Source of the DNA: Cutaneotrichosporon cavernicola
Taxonomy: Eukaryota; Basidiomycota; Tremellomycetes; Trichosporonales; Trichosporonaceae
Direction of reading: 5' to 3'
DNA length: 64,000 nucleotides
Assembly: GCF_030864355.1 (NCBI RefSeq)
Contig: NC_083394.1
Location: forward strand, 2,976,001-3,040,000
Shown one piece after another: positions 20,710-30,636 of the stretch. Under the pieces are notes generated by a model, which saw only the letters and a program-made list of their open reading frames with translations, ran no database searches and was not told the DNA's origin. Each line of letters opens with the position of its first letter. Position 1 is the first letter of the stretch. Position numbers and translations under genes: made by a program.

Positions 20710-22412
20710 ATGACCGTACCACAGAAACAGTACCTCATCTCGGTTGATGTTGGGACGACGAGTACGCGCGCCATCGTGTTCGACGAGGCTGCGGATGCCG
20801 TGCTCACCCACCAAACCGAGTATGAGCAGATCTATCCCCATCCAGGGTGGCACGAGCAGCGCCTCGAGGATCTCATCCGTACTGTCTACCAGTGTCTTGA
20901 TGGTGTCGCTGCCAAGCTCAAGGAGAAGGGTATCAACAAGGACCAGATCCCGGCTATGGGAATTACAAACCAGCGCGAAACGACGTGTGTATGGTCGCGC
21001 AGCACGGGCAAGCCTCTGCACAATGGTGAGCACGAAGGAGTAGCGCGAGTTTCTAGCAACTGTATGAGCTCACATCAGCCGTCGTCTGGCCTGACACGCG
21101 TAACACGGTGACGGTCCGCCTGCTATCCCTCAAGGGTCCCAAGGGCGCCGATGTCCTCAAGGACAGGACTGGCCTCCCCCTCTCGACCTACTTTTCCGGG
21201 ACCAAGCTGCGGTGGCTGATCGACAATGTCGACGCCGTCAAAGAAGCACACGACAAGGACGACCTGATGTTCGGCACAGTCGAGTCGTGGGTGCTCTGGA
21301 ACCTGACTGGCGGCAAGGACGGTGGTCTACACTTGACGGACGTGACGAACGCATCCCGCACAATGCTCATGAACCTCAAGACGCTCGAGTGGGACCCCGA
21401 GTGTCTCCGATTCTTCGGTTTCCGTGACAAGATCCTCCCCAAGATCGTCTCTAACGCCGAGGTATACGGCCAGGTGTCGAGCGGCGCGTTCAAGGGTCTC
21501 CCTATCGCGGGTATGATTGGCGACCAGCAGGCTGCCTTGGTTGGCAACAAATGCGTAGAGCTCGGCTCAGCAAAGAACACATACGGAACCGGCGCATTCA
21601 TGCTTTTCAACACTGGACATGACATTGTGCCGTCAAACTATGGCTTGCTCACGACGGCGGGATACAAGGCTGGTCCGAATGCCCAACCCGTATATGCGCT
21701 TGAGGGCTCGATCGCCGTGGCTGGCTCCAGCATCCAGTGGCTTCGGGACCAGATGGAGCTCATCAGCAGTGCCAAGGAGATTGGTGAGCTCGCTGGTAAA
21801 GTCAAGGACACGGGTGGTGTGTACTTTGTTCCTGCGTTCTCGGGACTGTTTGCGCCGTACTGGGACGACACGGCAGCCGGTACGATTGTTGGCATGACAG
21901 CGTACACGAACAAGTGTCATCTCGCTCGTGCGACGCTCGAGGCGACGTGTTTCCAAACCCGCGCGATCCTCGAAGCCATGGCCAAGGACTCGAAGAAGAC
22001 GCTCAAGGTTCTCCGTGTCGACGGCGGCATGACCAACTCTGGTGCGCCCCCCTCTTTTGTTCAAAAGCTAACCCCAGACGTCTGCATGCAACTCCAGGCC
22101 GACATTCTTGGCATCTCAGTGGAGCGGCCTGTGATGCGCGAGTCGACCGCCCTCGGATCAGCCATCTGCGCCGGCGTCGGCATGAAGATGTTCGGTTGGG
22201 ACCTTGAGAAGCCCGAGACGCTGTCCAAGGTCAACGTTCAAGGCAAGACGACGTTTGAGCCTGAGATTGCAGAGGACGAACGCGTGTGGCGTGTTCGTGG
22301 ATGGGACCGCGCGGTTCAGCGTGCAATGAAGTGGAAAGAGGACGATGCGCGTACATCACGTACCCCGGGTGCGTTTGAGGCCGACGTGACGAGCGTGGGA
22401 CGCGGAAACTGA
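20710..22412 (+). CDS. GUT1: Glycerol kinase
   Basis: Phosphorylates glycerol with ATP to sn-glycerol 3-phosphate, the first step of glycerol use. Two exons inferred: 20710..21025 and 21079..22412 (549 aa); the 53-nt intron is placed so that the junction reads [17 protein letters not shown]-family motifs: [49 protein letters not shown] and [11 protein letters not shown]. The start at [15 protein letters not shown] gives the usual family N-terminus. The frame remains open far upstream with a basic, Arg/Ser-rich sequence (for example MTTAHYLGRRAAYIA at 20419), so a mitochondrial or other N-terminal extension cannot be excluded. Confidence 0.95.
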
Positions 22413-23390
22413 ATGAGGGCTGAAACGACAGAAGAGAAGATGACGCCGGCGAGGTTGTAAGCAAGTGTCAGCCAGAGTAGTCAAAACCGAGTCCAAGTAG
22501 TAGTAGTTGCTACTGTACATAGCACACATGGCCATTCGATTCGGATGCAACGTCTTTCCCAGTTCCTTGTCAGTCATGCCGTCTCGATCGCTGCGGAACA
22601 AGCCTCGTCCTGACGTCATCCTTTCCCTCCACCAATTACACTGAGACGTTGGTTGCACATGCTGAAGCGCAGTCGAAGACTGGCGACATTGTGGACTCAC
22701 AAGTCGTGCGAGGGCCCGTACGGTCACGCACCAGGATACATATAACACTCGAGTGATGGGCAGCACTCTTGCACTCTTGATCGTCTCTTGTCGCTCTACA
22801 TTGCTCGCTGCACAAAGTTGCCCACACAACTCGCAACCTGTCAGGGATATCCGCGCGCGACCTGGCCCGCCTTGGCTCTAATCCGCCCTCATCTCGGCCC
22901 TGCTTCCGAGGGACGGAGCAACACAGCTTCGTGTCATGCTGTCATGGGCCTGGGCGTAGGCGTAGGATTCTCAAGTAGCCGCTGACCACTGGCTGGTGAC
23001 TGAATCTCACGCACATGGCAATGCAATGGCGGCAATGGAGGTTCCCCTGACCCTTCACATTCAAAGTCCAATAATGTGACAGCCGCGGTATGTTAATGAC
23101 GTATCATGTGTGTTTTGGAAGCTCAACTTGATCGGTCACCACAATACCTACTCGACCGATATCAAAACAGTGCAGGCTGCACAGCGTGGCAGCGCGGCGA
23201 CAGGACAGTGTGACAGCGTGACTTCAAGTTGCGTCACAAGAAAGACCCTTTCCCACCGATCCTACTTTGCCTCGCTTACTGCGGATTGTCGTGTACTGTC
23301 AATCTGATTGTTCTTACAAGCAATGACCTCATGAACAACAGCCATGACGCCCAACTCTCCACTGTCACGCTGGCACTCTTGGACTGGCTC

Positions 23391-23398
23391 TATATAAA
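23391..23398 (+). promoter_or_regulatory. TATA box of the metallothionein gene
   Basis: TATATAAA 94 bases before the ATG at 23492, preceded by GGCTC. A strong TATA fits a highly inducible gene. The metal-response element itself was not identified. Confidence 0.6.
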
Positions 23399-23427
23399 CC
23401 CCAATCGCCACTCCTCTCCTCTCCATC

Positions 23428-23430
<3 letters not shown>

Positions 23431-23459
<29 letters not shown>
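23431..23459 (+). repeat. (TC)n microsatellite in the metallothionein leader
   Basis: A run of 14 TC units followed by TTTAACG, 32 bases before the start codon, probably inside the 5' UTR. Pyrimidine tracts of this kind are common near fungal transcription starts. Confidence 0.85.
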
Positions 23460-23461
<2 letters not shown>

Positions 23462-23491
23462 AACGACCTCTACGAAAACCCACAACAAATC

Positions 23492-23798
23492 ATGGACGCC
23501 ATCAAGAAGCTCGTTTCGTAAGTCTCCACCCTCCACCCTACACCTCTCTAACACCAGCGGCTGCAAGTGCAACGAGGCCCAGCGCACGTCGGGTCAGTGC
23601 CCGTGCCGCGCCCAGGCCGGCGGCTGCTCGTGCAAGACCAACAAGTGCAAGTGCCCCGGCTGCACTGGCCGCGTGCGTGCTGCCGGTCGCCACACTTCGT
23701 CGTCGTCGTCGGACGAGGAGGACAACGAGATGATGCGCCAGCGCAAGGCCGCCAAGAGGCTCCAGCAGCAGCAGCAGCAGCAGCAGGTGCGCATGTGA
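23492..23798 (+). CDS. Metallothionein-like Cys-rich protein with poly-Gln tail
   Basis: Probably binds Cu(I) or Zn as thiolate clusters in the cytosol. Two exons inferred: 23492..23517 and 23558..23798 (88 aa), 40-nt intron. After MDAIKKLVSG the protein has nine Cys within about 35 residues, arranged as C-x-C pairs (CKC, CPC, CSC, CKC) plus PGC, with almost no aromatic residues. This is followed by a part unusual for a metallothionein: a Ser/Asp/Glu patch (TSSSSSDEEDNEMM), a basic stretch (RQRKAAKRL) and eight Gln encoded by CAG. Conserved acidic-basic tails are not known to me in this family, so the C-terminus may have its own role or be a recent repeat expansion. Confidence 0.85.
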
Positions 23799-24434
23799 GC
23801 CTGGGCTGGTAGTGTTCAGTAGCAGTAGCAAGTAGCAGGAAGCAGAGTGACACCAAATGCCGGGATGACGCAGGGAGATGCCCACTTACGGTACGACTAA
23901 CCGACTTTCTTGGCAGTGGAAGAGTAGTCACATGGCGACGGGCGTAGATAAGCTCTGGGTAGAGTGGGTTGGGCGTTGGATACGGTCGCGGAAAATACGT
24001 CATCGTCCCATCTGTTTGGCTGTGGGTGGAGGCGGACACGGACATGGACATGGCCTCGACTGAGCGTGTATCCTTGACAGGCCGAAGAGATCGAGACGAT
24101 CGAGGCGAGGCATAGCTCCCCGTCGAGTAAGACGGCGATTATCTATGCGTGATTGCCGACTCCACCGTTATCTCTACTATCTCTACCATTCTCCCTCATG
24201 CACGGCTCCCATCGCATCGACCACGCAGTTCCCTCGATGTTCTCGCGACATGCCGACCTTCTCCGCCGTCTTCAGAGCCGTTTCAACCGCTGAGTCCTGT
24301 GGCTTATCCAGAAAGTGGGCAATGGCCTCCACCTCGGCTCCTCGGGCAACCTTGCCCGGCCCAGTTCATGGGTAGTATACATACTTGTCCTCTGTCTCGT
24401 TGCTTCTTCTGCTTCTTCATCCAACGCACTCACA
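23799..24434. other. Intergenic, metallothionein to nitrilase
   Basis: 636 bases: metallothionein 3' UTR and nitrilase promoter, with CT/CA-rich leader sequence near 24160-24430. No gene supported. Confidence 0.35.
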
Positions 24435-25537
24435 ATGATCGTCAAGGCTGCGGCAGTCCAGGCGTCCCCCGTGCAATTTGACCTCCCCAAGTCGATCGAC
24501 AAGGTCGCCCGCCTCGTCGCCGAAGCGGCTGGTAATGGTGCACAACTGATCGTACTGCCCGAGGCCTTCCTCAGCGCCTATCCCCGTCACTTTACCTTTT
24601 CGGTCGGGTACCGTACCGAGTCCAACCGCGAGTGGTACAAGAAATACGTCGAGGTGGGTTGGCTGTATTCTACAACTACTCACACCAGTCGGCCGTCAAG
24701 GTGCCCGAGGACGCACTCACCCATGACTGGGCCGCCACTGCGCCCGAACAGGCGGTAGGCGATGACTTTTGGGCGTTTGCCCGCCTTTGCGCAATCGCAA
24801 AGGAACACAACGTCTATCTCAGCGTGGGGATTATCGAGCGTAGTCTCATCGGCAGCACTGTGTGGTGCTGTAACCTCGTCTTTGGACCGGATGGTCGCCT
24901 GTTAAGCAAACACCGCAAACTCAAGCCGACCGGAGCCGAGCGCATGATCTGGCACGAGGGCGAGGACCTCAATCCGGCCCGCGACGCCGACGGCGCCGTG
25001 GTTCAAGGAACAGACAACATGCCAGTCGTATCGACGCAAATTGGTCGTATTGGCTCGATGATCTGTTGGGAGAGTAAGTCTATAACTGAACAAAAACTAA
25101 TGGGAGATTATATGCCTCTCGCCCGGTATGTGTTGTACAAGAAGGGGGTCGAGTTGTATCTCGCCCCGACAGCCGATGGGCGCACGACTTGGTTGCCGTC
25201 CATGCAACATGTCGCACAGGAGGGCCGGTGCTTCGTCATCACCGCAAACCAGTATCAGGAAGCAAGTGATTTCCCAGCCGATTATCCCGCCCCGCCGAAT
25301 GCAGACAAGGTGTGGTGTGGTGGTGGAAGCGCGATTGTCGACCCGCTCGGTAACGTCCTTGCCGGACCATTATGGGGCGAGGAGGGCATCGTGTATGCCG
25401 ACGTGAGTGTCGAAAGAAAACTAAACTAACAAAAGCTGGATATGGGCAGCATCCACGCGACAAAGGTCGACTTTGACCCGGTTGGACACTACTCGCGCGA
25501 GCCGCTGCTCAAGAAGATGCTGCAGGAGATGTGGTAG
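24435..25537 (+). CDS. Nitrilase
   Basis: Carbon-nitrogen hydrolase converting nitriles to acids and ammonia; natural substrate not predictable. Four exons inferred: 24435..24653, 24689..25073, 25107..25402, 25436..25537 (333 aa), with introns of 35, 33 and 33 nt. Catalytic triad: Glu in LIVLPEAFLSAYP, Lys in LSKHRKLKPTGAER, Cys in GSMICWENYMPLARY. The CWENYMPLAR block is diagnostic of true (branch 1) nitrilases rather than amidases, and it is produced only when intron 2 is removed. That intron lies directly after Cys-Trp-Glu and has no stop, so unspliced mRNA would keep the frame. Confidence 0.92.
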
Positions 25538-25881
25538 AATAAGGGTTGTCGTGATGTCACTGGTTGTCTGGTTGTCTGGTTGTCTGGTTGTCTGGTTCGG
25601 CGGTCGAGTCGGCGATGGCGGAGTGAGCGCGGTTTGTGGGTGAAGAATGTGTCTCCACTGGTAGTATTGAAACGAGAAGGAATGGGATACCTAGTCACAC
25701 TGTCACGGGCGGGACATACGGTTGACGACGCATACTGTACTTTGACGATCGCCAACCCTGGCACCGCTCATGTGACGTCGCACCACATCTGACCAAGCAC
25801 TCTCCACTCTTGTATCCCGATAACGACAATGCCCACTTATCCTTGTCCTTCTCCTCTCCTTCTCCCATCATACCACTCGAG
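25538..25881. other. Intergenic with 8-bp tandem repeat
   Basis: 344 bases between nitrilase and the next forward gene. Contains four and a half copies of CTGGTTGT (25560..25597) just after the nitrilase stop. Confidence 0.45.
25560..25597 (+). repeat. 8-bp tandem repeat in the nitrilase 3' region
   Basis: Perfect CTGGTTGT units at 25560, 25568, 25576 and 25584 plus a partial copy. Confidence 0.85.
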
Positions 25882-27144
25882 ATGCGCGGAGCGTATTCCC
25901 TTCTCCTCGCCGTGGCCGGCGTGGCCGTGGCCACCCCCCTCCCCACCCCCCCTCTCTTCCGCCCCACCCACATGATAACCCGCAACATGACGCACATGAG
26001 TCCGCTCATCTCGTACTCTGGTGACGTCGACTTGATCTTCGCCCCCCCGGGCACGCCCGACGGTACGATGGCCGACGACATCACGTTTTCTCACCATATT
26101 CTCCAGAGTGGGGCGAGTGCCGAGTTCAATTTCTCCGGCTCGGCATTCATATTGAATGGATGGGCCGACGCCATGTTGCGCGTACGCGAATACCCCCTCG
26201 GCTCAAGTGAGGTGTTGCGCGTACGCGAATACCCCCTCGGAAGTGAGATGTCGCCGCGCCTCTCGGACGAATACGAACTCAAAACTTTGGGCGGGGTCAG
26301 CGAACGGACCCTCATCGCTGTACTGGGAGATGCGGATGATGGACCGAGGACAGTGAGGATGGACGTGGTTAGTGGTGAGGTGTGGTTGAGTCGTGTTGTC
26401 ACACAGACGGATATACCGTGCGTTTTATTTTGGTGAGGGCTGATGGTAGGCCGAGCGACGAGTGGGGCGCCCCGCACTGGCCGATCTTTGAGGGATGGCG
26501 AGGTGTTCGCGAATACATGGCCGCCGAGGCTGTGGGGATCTGGCGCGAGACATATGTTGATTTCTCGAACATTGGCAGTTGAGTCCATTCTGTGAATGTG
26601 GCTGACACAAGTCGAACAGCCAGTGGCGTGGGGTCTCGGCGGGTATGAGACGGACTATGCGAGTGTGAGGCTGAGCCCGGCGCCTGGGGCGAGTTATATT
26701 GAATTGAGGGGGGCAACACCATTGGAAACGACGGGAAAAGGCCGGTTTCGCGTACGTGTCGACCCTCCTATCCAAGGACATGATGACGGGTGGCACACGG
26801 TGTATCCAGCCGGAAGCACGCCGGCGGATATCGTCCTCTTCTCGTCGGCGCTCGACAGTACCCTCGCATACAGTGTGACGCTCGAGGTACAGGGGGTGGG
26901 ATGGCACTGGGCGAGTGCGTGGTTCCTCGCTGAGATGGGCGTGCAGCCCATGCCTAAGTGGATCGGGCACTGGGGCCGCGTGCGGCGCGTGCTCGACTCG
27001 GTGCGCGCCCGGATGGCTATTGTGCTCGCGAGCGTCGTCGCGGTCGCGGCTGTCGTGCTTGGCTTTGTACTGGCACGCCGGCGTGTACAGAAGGACGACG
27101 GGGAGCGACAGCCCCTTCTTGCCGAGACAGAGGACGATGCTTGA
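25882..27144 (+). CDS. Type I membrane protein, paralogue of the 9727-11469 protein
   Basis: Three exons inferred: 25882..26417, 26450..26577, 26612..27144 (398 aa), introns 32 and 34 nt. Signal peptide MRGAYSLLLAVAGVAVATPLP, ectodomain with Asn-x-Ser/Thr sites, one span near the C-terminus (MAIVLASVVAVAAVVLGFVLA) followed by a short basic/acidic tail (ARRRVQKDD...). The pre-membrane segment FRVRVDPPI...ALDSTLAYSVTL parallels the other family member, but the cytoplasmic tail is only about 27 residues instead of 190. Residues around 97-122 carry a 13-codon in-frame duplication (LRVREYPLGSSEV, then LRVREYPLGSE). The exon 2/3 junction (NIGIEQPVAWG) is the least certain. Function unknown. Confidence 0.75.
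26175..26240 (+). repeat. 39-bp direct duplication inside a coding exon
   Basis: The block TTGCGCGTACGCGAATACCC and the following CCTCGG occur twice at a 39-base spacing, nearly without change, so the duplication is recent and in frame. Confidence 0.85.
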
Positions 27145-27247
27145 AGCAACGCTTGATCCACGACTTGACTTTGTAATGAATCCATACCAACATCTCAAAC
27201 CTACACAGTGTATGAACGAAGTACTATCTCACCGCCAAAGCTCTCTC

Positions 27248-27318
27248 GTCTTGTCTGTCTGCCTCTTGTCTGTCTGCCTCTTTTCTGCCTGTCTGCCTCG
27301 TTCTGTCTGTCTGCCTCC
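27248..27318 (+). repeat. Pyrimidine-rich degenerate repeat
   Basis: TCTGTCTGCCTC-type units repeated about five times between the stops of two convergent genes (27144 and 27323); probably 3' UTR. Confidence 0.7.
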
Positions 27319-27322
27319 CGCC

Positions 27323-28786
27323 CTACACGACCAGGCCGGTGCGTAAGGTTTCGAGCGCCCAACGCTCTTCGCCGACCTCGGCCCGGTACTGGGCTTTTGT
27401 AAGGAAGCGGATTTGGGATCGAATCTCCTTTTCGCGTTCCTGCCTTTCGTGGTAGTTGCTAGAGTAGCGGGAATGTACCCAGCGAGTGATGAAATCTTCC
27501 ATGAGTGCAGCGGCAAAGTCGTCGTGACTGCGCTCCTCGTCGTGCTTGAGACCGCTGATCTGGTGTGGAACCTCGGACGCACCGACGATGATCCAGTTGG
27601 TCTTTGAATTCTCTAGATCCTCACCCACGCAAGCGAATAAGCCGCGACTAGTCAAATACCCCTTCTTGTCATGAGTCGGCCAACCGTCGTTGGGCTCGAC
27701 AGGCGACCCTTCCTCGGGCTCGACAATGAGCACGACTGTCGGACACCTGTCGACCAAGCCCACGCTGAATCGGGAGTTGACCAGTGTTTTGCGACGACAG
27801 TTGATCATCGCGTGAATGACTAGTCGCTCAACGCTGGGATCGTACCGCACCAAGGGCTGGGCACCGCGTTTCGTCCCTTCGGGAATATCCCAGCTCTCCG
27901 GGTCTTGGGACCCAAACGTCGTGAATATCACCAAATTTCTAACGGGTATCGGCGGGAGTGTAGCCAGTAGATCTCCATGGAGACGTAGCGTGTCGATGCG
28001 TTTGAAAAACGCGTGCGCATCCTTGAACACCTTGAGCGACGATACGCCCAATGGGAGATATTCGACCACGCGCGTGTCCTCTGCAAAGCGCGGCACCCAG
28101 CGCGTGCGCAGGAACTGGCACTGGTCGCCGCAACTATCCGTGAACGAGTTGGGAGCATGGAGCAGATCACACACCCAACCTGGAAGGTTACCGAGACCCG
28201 AGGTGAGACGAAGGCGGCGCTGGCCGGGTGGGAGCCGGTCAGGGCCGCGCGGAAGTTGAGGTGCCGTCGACTCCCACCTCTTGCCCTTGGGACGCGCAAC
28301 ACCACGGCTGATGATGATGTGTCGGGCGAGAATCGCGTCGCAGCGATTCATGAGATACTTCGAGGCCGCGCGAAGGGCGAGTAGAGACGCGTATGGTGCA
28401 AACGAAAGAACACGGTCAAGGATGTTCGGGTAGGCGATGTGGTTGAGGGTGACCTTGTCGACTGGGCCAGCGCCTCTGGCCGACTTGAGTGAACCGTTCT
28501 TGGTCGATTGTTTCGCCTTGGCCGTTTGTTTGGCCTTGGCCGTTTGTTTCCCCTTGGCCGCTGGTTTCGCCTTGGTGGCATTGGAACCGACGGCCTCAGC
28601 TTTGCCTTTGGTGGCCGAGGTCTTCTTCTGAGGTGAGTTTCTTGTGGTTGCCTTGGTGTTCACCTTGGTTGTCTTGGCGTCCATCTTGGCTGTCTTGGTG
28701 ACCACCTTGGTTGTCTTGGTGTCCACCTTGGATGGCGAAGCAGTTGCCTGAGTCGCTCTCTTTCGCGTACGCGTAGTTTGGGGCAT
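27323..28786 (-). CDS. F-box-like protein with basic Lys/Thr/Ala-rich tail (copy 1)
   Basis: 487 aa, intronless, from the ATG at 28786 (MPQTTRTRKRATQ); an in-frame ATG lies 18 codons upstream but adds only hydrophobic leader-like sequence. Residues 1-110 are Lys/Thr/Ala-rich with short repeats (KQTAKAKQTAKAKQ), resembling a linker-histone tail. Then an F-box-like segment (NHIAYPNILDRVLSFAPYAS followed by LLALRAASKYLMNRCDA) and a long C-terminal domain with conserved Trp/Cys positions (GWVCDLLHA, DSCGDQCQFLRTRW, WIIVGASEVPHQISGL). It is a clear paralogue of the next gene (29164-30636), same strand. F-box proteins recruit substrates to SCF ubiquitin ligases; that role is inferred from the weak F-box match only. 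Confidence 0.8.
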   Translation of the reverse strand: MPQTTRTRKRATQATASPSKVDTKTTKVVTKTAKMDAKTTKVNTKATTRNSPQKKTSATKGKAEAVGSNATKAKPAAKGKQTAKAKQTAKAKQSTKNGSLKSARGAGPVDKVTLNHIAYPNILDRVLSFAPYASLLALRAASKYLMNRCDAILARHIIISRGVARPKGKRWESTAPQLPRGPDRLPPGQRRLRLTSGLGNLPGWVCDLLHAPNSFTDSCGDQCQFLRTRWVPRFAEDTRVVEYLPLGVSSLKVFKDAHAFFKRIDTLRLHGDLLATLPPIPVRNLVIFTTFGSQDPESWDIPEGTKRGAQPLVRYDPSVERLVIHAMINCRRKTLVNSRFSVGLVDRCPTVVLIVEPEEGSPVEPNDGWPTHDKKGYLTSRGLFACVGEDLENSKTNWIIVGASEVPHQISGLKHDEERSHDDFAAALMEDFITRWVHSRYSSNYHERQEREKEIRSQIRFLTKAQYRAEVGEERWALETLRTGLVV

Positions 28787-29163
28787 GGCGGAGATGAAGG
28801 AGATGAAGGAGAGAACAAGATGCTGTCCAATTCGCATCACTTATTGACCCACGTGAGCGGCAGTGCGGTGGCGTGGTGGCCAAAGCTCAGATCAGGTTAA
28901 ATTACCCTTTACCCTAACGCTTTGCTGGACATGTCAACCTTTCTGTATGGAGACGTTTCTCGAGGCGGTGGAACGCCTCAATGGCTCTTTCACAGCAGGC
29001 AGTAGGCAGAGTATGTCAGGTCGCGATTATGGCAGCATGGTCAGCCGGTGAGTCCTCAGTCATCCCCATGGTCCTGGTTCTCGACACCATCAAACTGGCC
29101 CCTCCACATTCCACTACTGCCTGTCATCGAACCTTCAGGCGATCAAGTACCCTTATCTTTGAA
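28787..29163. other. Intergenic between tandem paralogues
   Basis: 377 bases: promoter of copy 1 (with a CACGTG at 28852..28857) and 3' UTR of copy 2. No gene seen. Confidence 0.4.
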
Positions 29164-30636
29164 CTACACCAACTTGACAGTCCGCACCGCGTCGATCGCC
29201 CACTGCGCCTCGCCAACTCTGGCACGATACTCTGCCGTGGTAAGAAAGTCTAGCTGGGCGCGCACCGCCTCCTCCCTCTCATGTGTGAGCGGGTCGGCCG
29301 GGACGTATTGGCGTGCAAAGTCGCGAATCCACTGTACGACATTATCCGTGACGGCAGCGGCGAAGTCTTCGTGGCTCCGATCTTGGTGGGTAAGACCACA
29401 GATCTGGTGTGGGATCTCGGACGCACCGACTATGGTCCATTTTGTTGTCGAGCCAGTCCGGAGCATACCCGCCACATCCCACAGTATCCCATTGGGGCGC
29501 GTGGCCGTCCATTGCGTGTTTGGCTCCAAGGGTGATTCGGGCTCAGGTTCAAGAATAAGAACAGCGGATGGCCAGTAGTTTCGGCCCCATTGGGTGGGGA
29601 GGCTGACCCAGCATTCGGGCAGGGTGGGACGGCGGCAATCGAGACGCGCATGGAAGACGATACGTTGGACATTGGAGTCGAGAAATACACCGGGCGTAGA
29701 AGATACCCTCGTCCACTCGTTGGTCACGGGCGTAAAACTCGTGAAAACAACCACGTTTTGACAAGGGATGGGTAACGCCTCACTCGTGTATGGGTAGAAG
29801 CGCACCGTGTGGATGTTGGGAAATAGTTTGGCGCGCGTCAACTTTTGTCCAGAATTGATCCAGGGGTGTATGTCGAGGACGCGCGTGTGAGCGAAATACT
29901 CGGTCCAGCGGGAACGGAGGGAGGCGCACTGCTCGCCACAACTGTCGGCCCAGTCCGTCACGTGGTTCAAGTCGCATACCCAGCCGGGAAGCTCGCCGCC
30001 GACGGACGAGAGGTGTACGCGATACTGGCGTGCGCGCTTCTTGTCTGGTCCGCGAGGGAGGTGAGGTGCTGTAGCTTCCCACCTCTTGCCCTTTGGAGGA
30101 GGGAGACCGGGGCCCAGGACAATGTGCTGTGAGAGCAGTGCATCGCAGCGTTCAAGGAGGCTGTGTGAGACTGCGCGGAGGGCGAGGAGGGACGCGTGCG
30201 GTGCAAACGAGACGATCCGTTCAAAGATGTGGGGGTACGCCTTGTGGTCGAGGAGGGTGATGGTGGCTCCCACCCTGACCGGCGCTGCCTTCTTGCCCTT
30301 GGACGGGTTCTTAGGGGTGGTCTTGGTCTTCGGAGTGGTCTTCGGGGTCGTCTTCGGGGTGGTTTTGGTCTTCAGGGTGGCCCTCGCAGCGTTTGGCTTA
30401 AGCTTGGGCTTGGGCTTGGGCGCGGCTTTGCCAACAGCAGCCTTCTTGCCCGTGGCTGTTGCCGTGGACGTCTTCTTCGGCTCATGCGTCGTCTTCTTGG
30501 TGCTCGCCCTGGTCGGTTCAGCTGTCGTGTTCTTGGGTATCGCCTTGGTCGGTTCAGGCGTAGCCTTGGGTCTTGCCTTGGTCGGCTTAGCTGCCGAAGC
30601 AGGCGCAGGCTTGCGTGCACGCAGAGTCGGAGCCAT
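29164..30636 (-). CDS. F-box-like protein with basic Lys/Thr/Pro-rich tail (copy 2)
   Basis: 490 aa, intronless, start chosen at MAPTLRARKPAPAS (30636) because the 43 codons open upstream resemble leader. The tail (1-150) is richer in Pro than in copy 1, with TPKTTPKTTPKT repeats and many KPTK/EPTK units. The F-box-like part reads HKAYPHIFERIVSFAPHAS then LLALRAVSHSLLERCDA, and the C-terminal domain repeats the marks of copy 1: LPRGPDKK, GWVCDLNHV, DSCGEQCASLRSRW, WTIVGASEIPHQICGL, QDRSHEDFAAAV. Repeats in the basic tails have diverged while the C-terminal domain is conserved, which suggests the domain carries the function. No membrane segment. Confidence 0.8.
   Translation of the reverse strand: MAPTLRARKPAPASAAKPTKARPKATPEPTKAIPKNTTAEPTRASTKKTTHEPKKTSTATATGKKAAVGKAAPKPKPKLKPNAARATLKTKTTPKTTPKTTPKTKTTPKNPSKGKKAAPVRVGATITLLDHKAYPHIFERIVSFAPHASLLALRAVSHSLLERCDALLSQHIVLGPGLPPPKGKRWEATAPHLPRGPDKKRARQYRVHLSSVGGELPGWVCDLNHVTDWADSCGEQCASLRSRWTEYFAHTRVLDIHPWINSGQKLTRAKLFPNIHTVRFYPYTSEALPIPCQNVVVFTSFTPVTNEWTRVSSTPGVFLDSNVQRIVFHARLDCRRPTLPECWVSLPTQWGRNYWPSAVLILEPEPESPLEPNTQWTATRPNGILWDVAGMLRTGSTTKWTIVGASEIPHQICGLTHQDRSHEDFAAAVTDNVVQWIRDFARQYVPADPLTHEREEAVRAQLDFLTTAEYRARVGEAQWAIDAVRTVKLV

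Larger units (their letters stand above)
22413..23491. promoter_or_regulatory. Metallothionein upstream region
   Basis: About 1.08 kb from the glycerol kinase stop to the metallothionein start. It ends with a consensus TATA box and a CT tract directly before the gene. No additional gene is supported. Confidence 0.4.

Noticed and set aside
23548..24051. Reverse ORFs with poly-Leu opposite the metallothionein
   Set aside because: The Leu run is the complement of the CAG repeat; antisense artefact.
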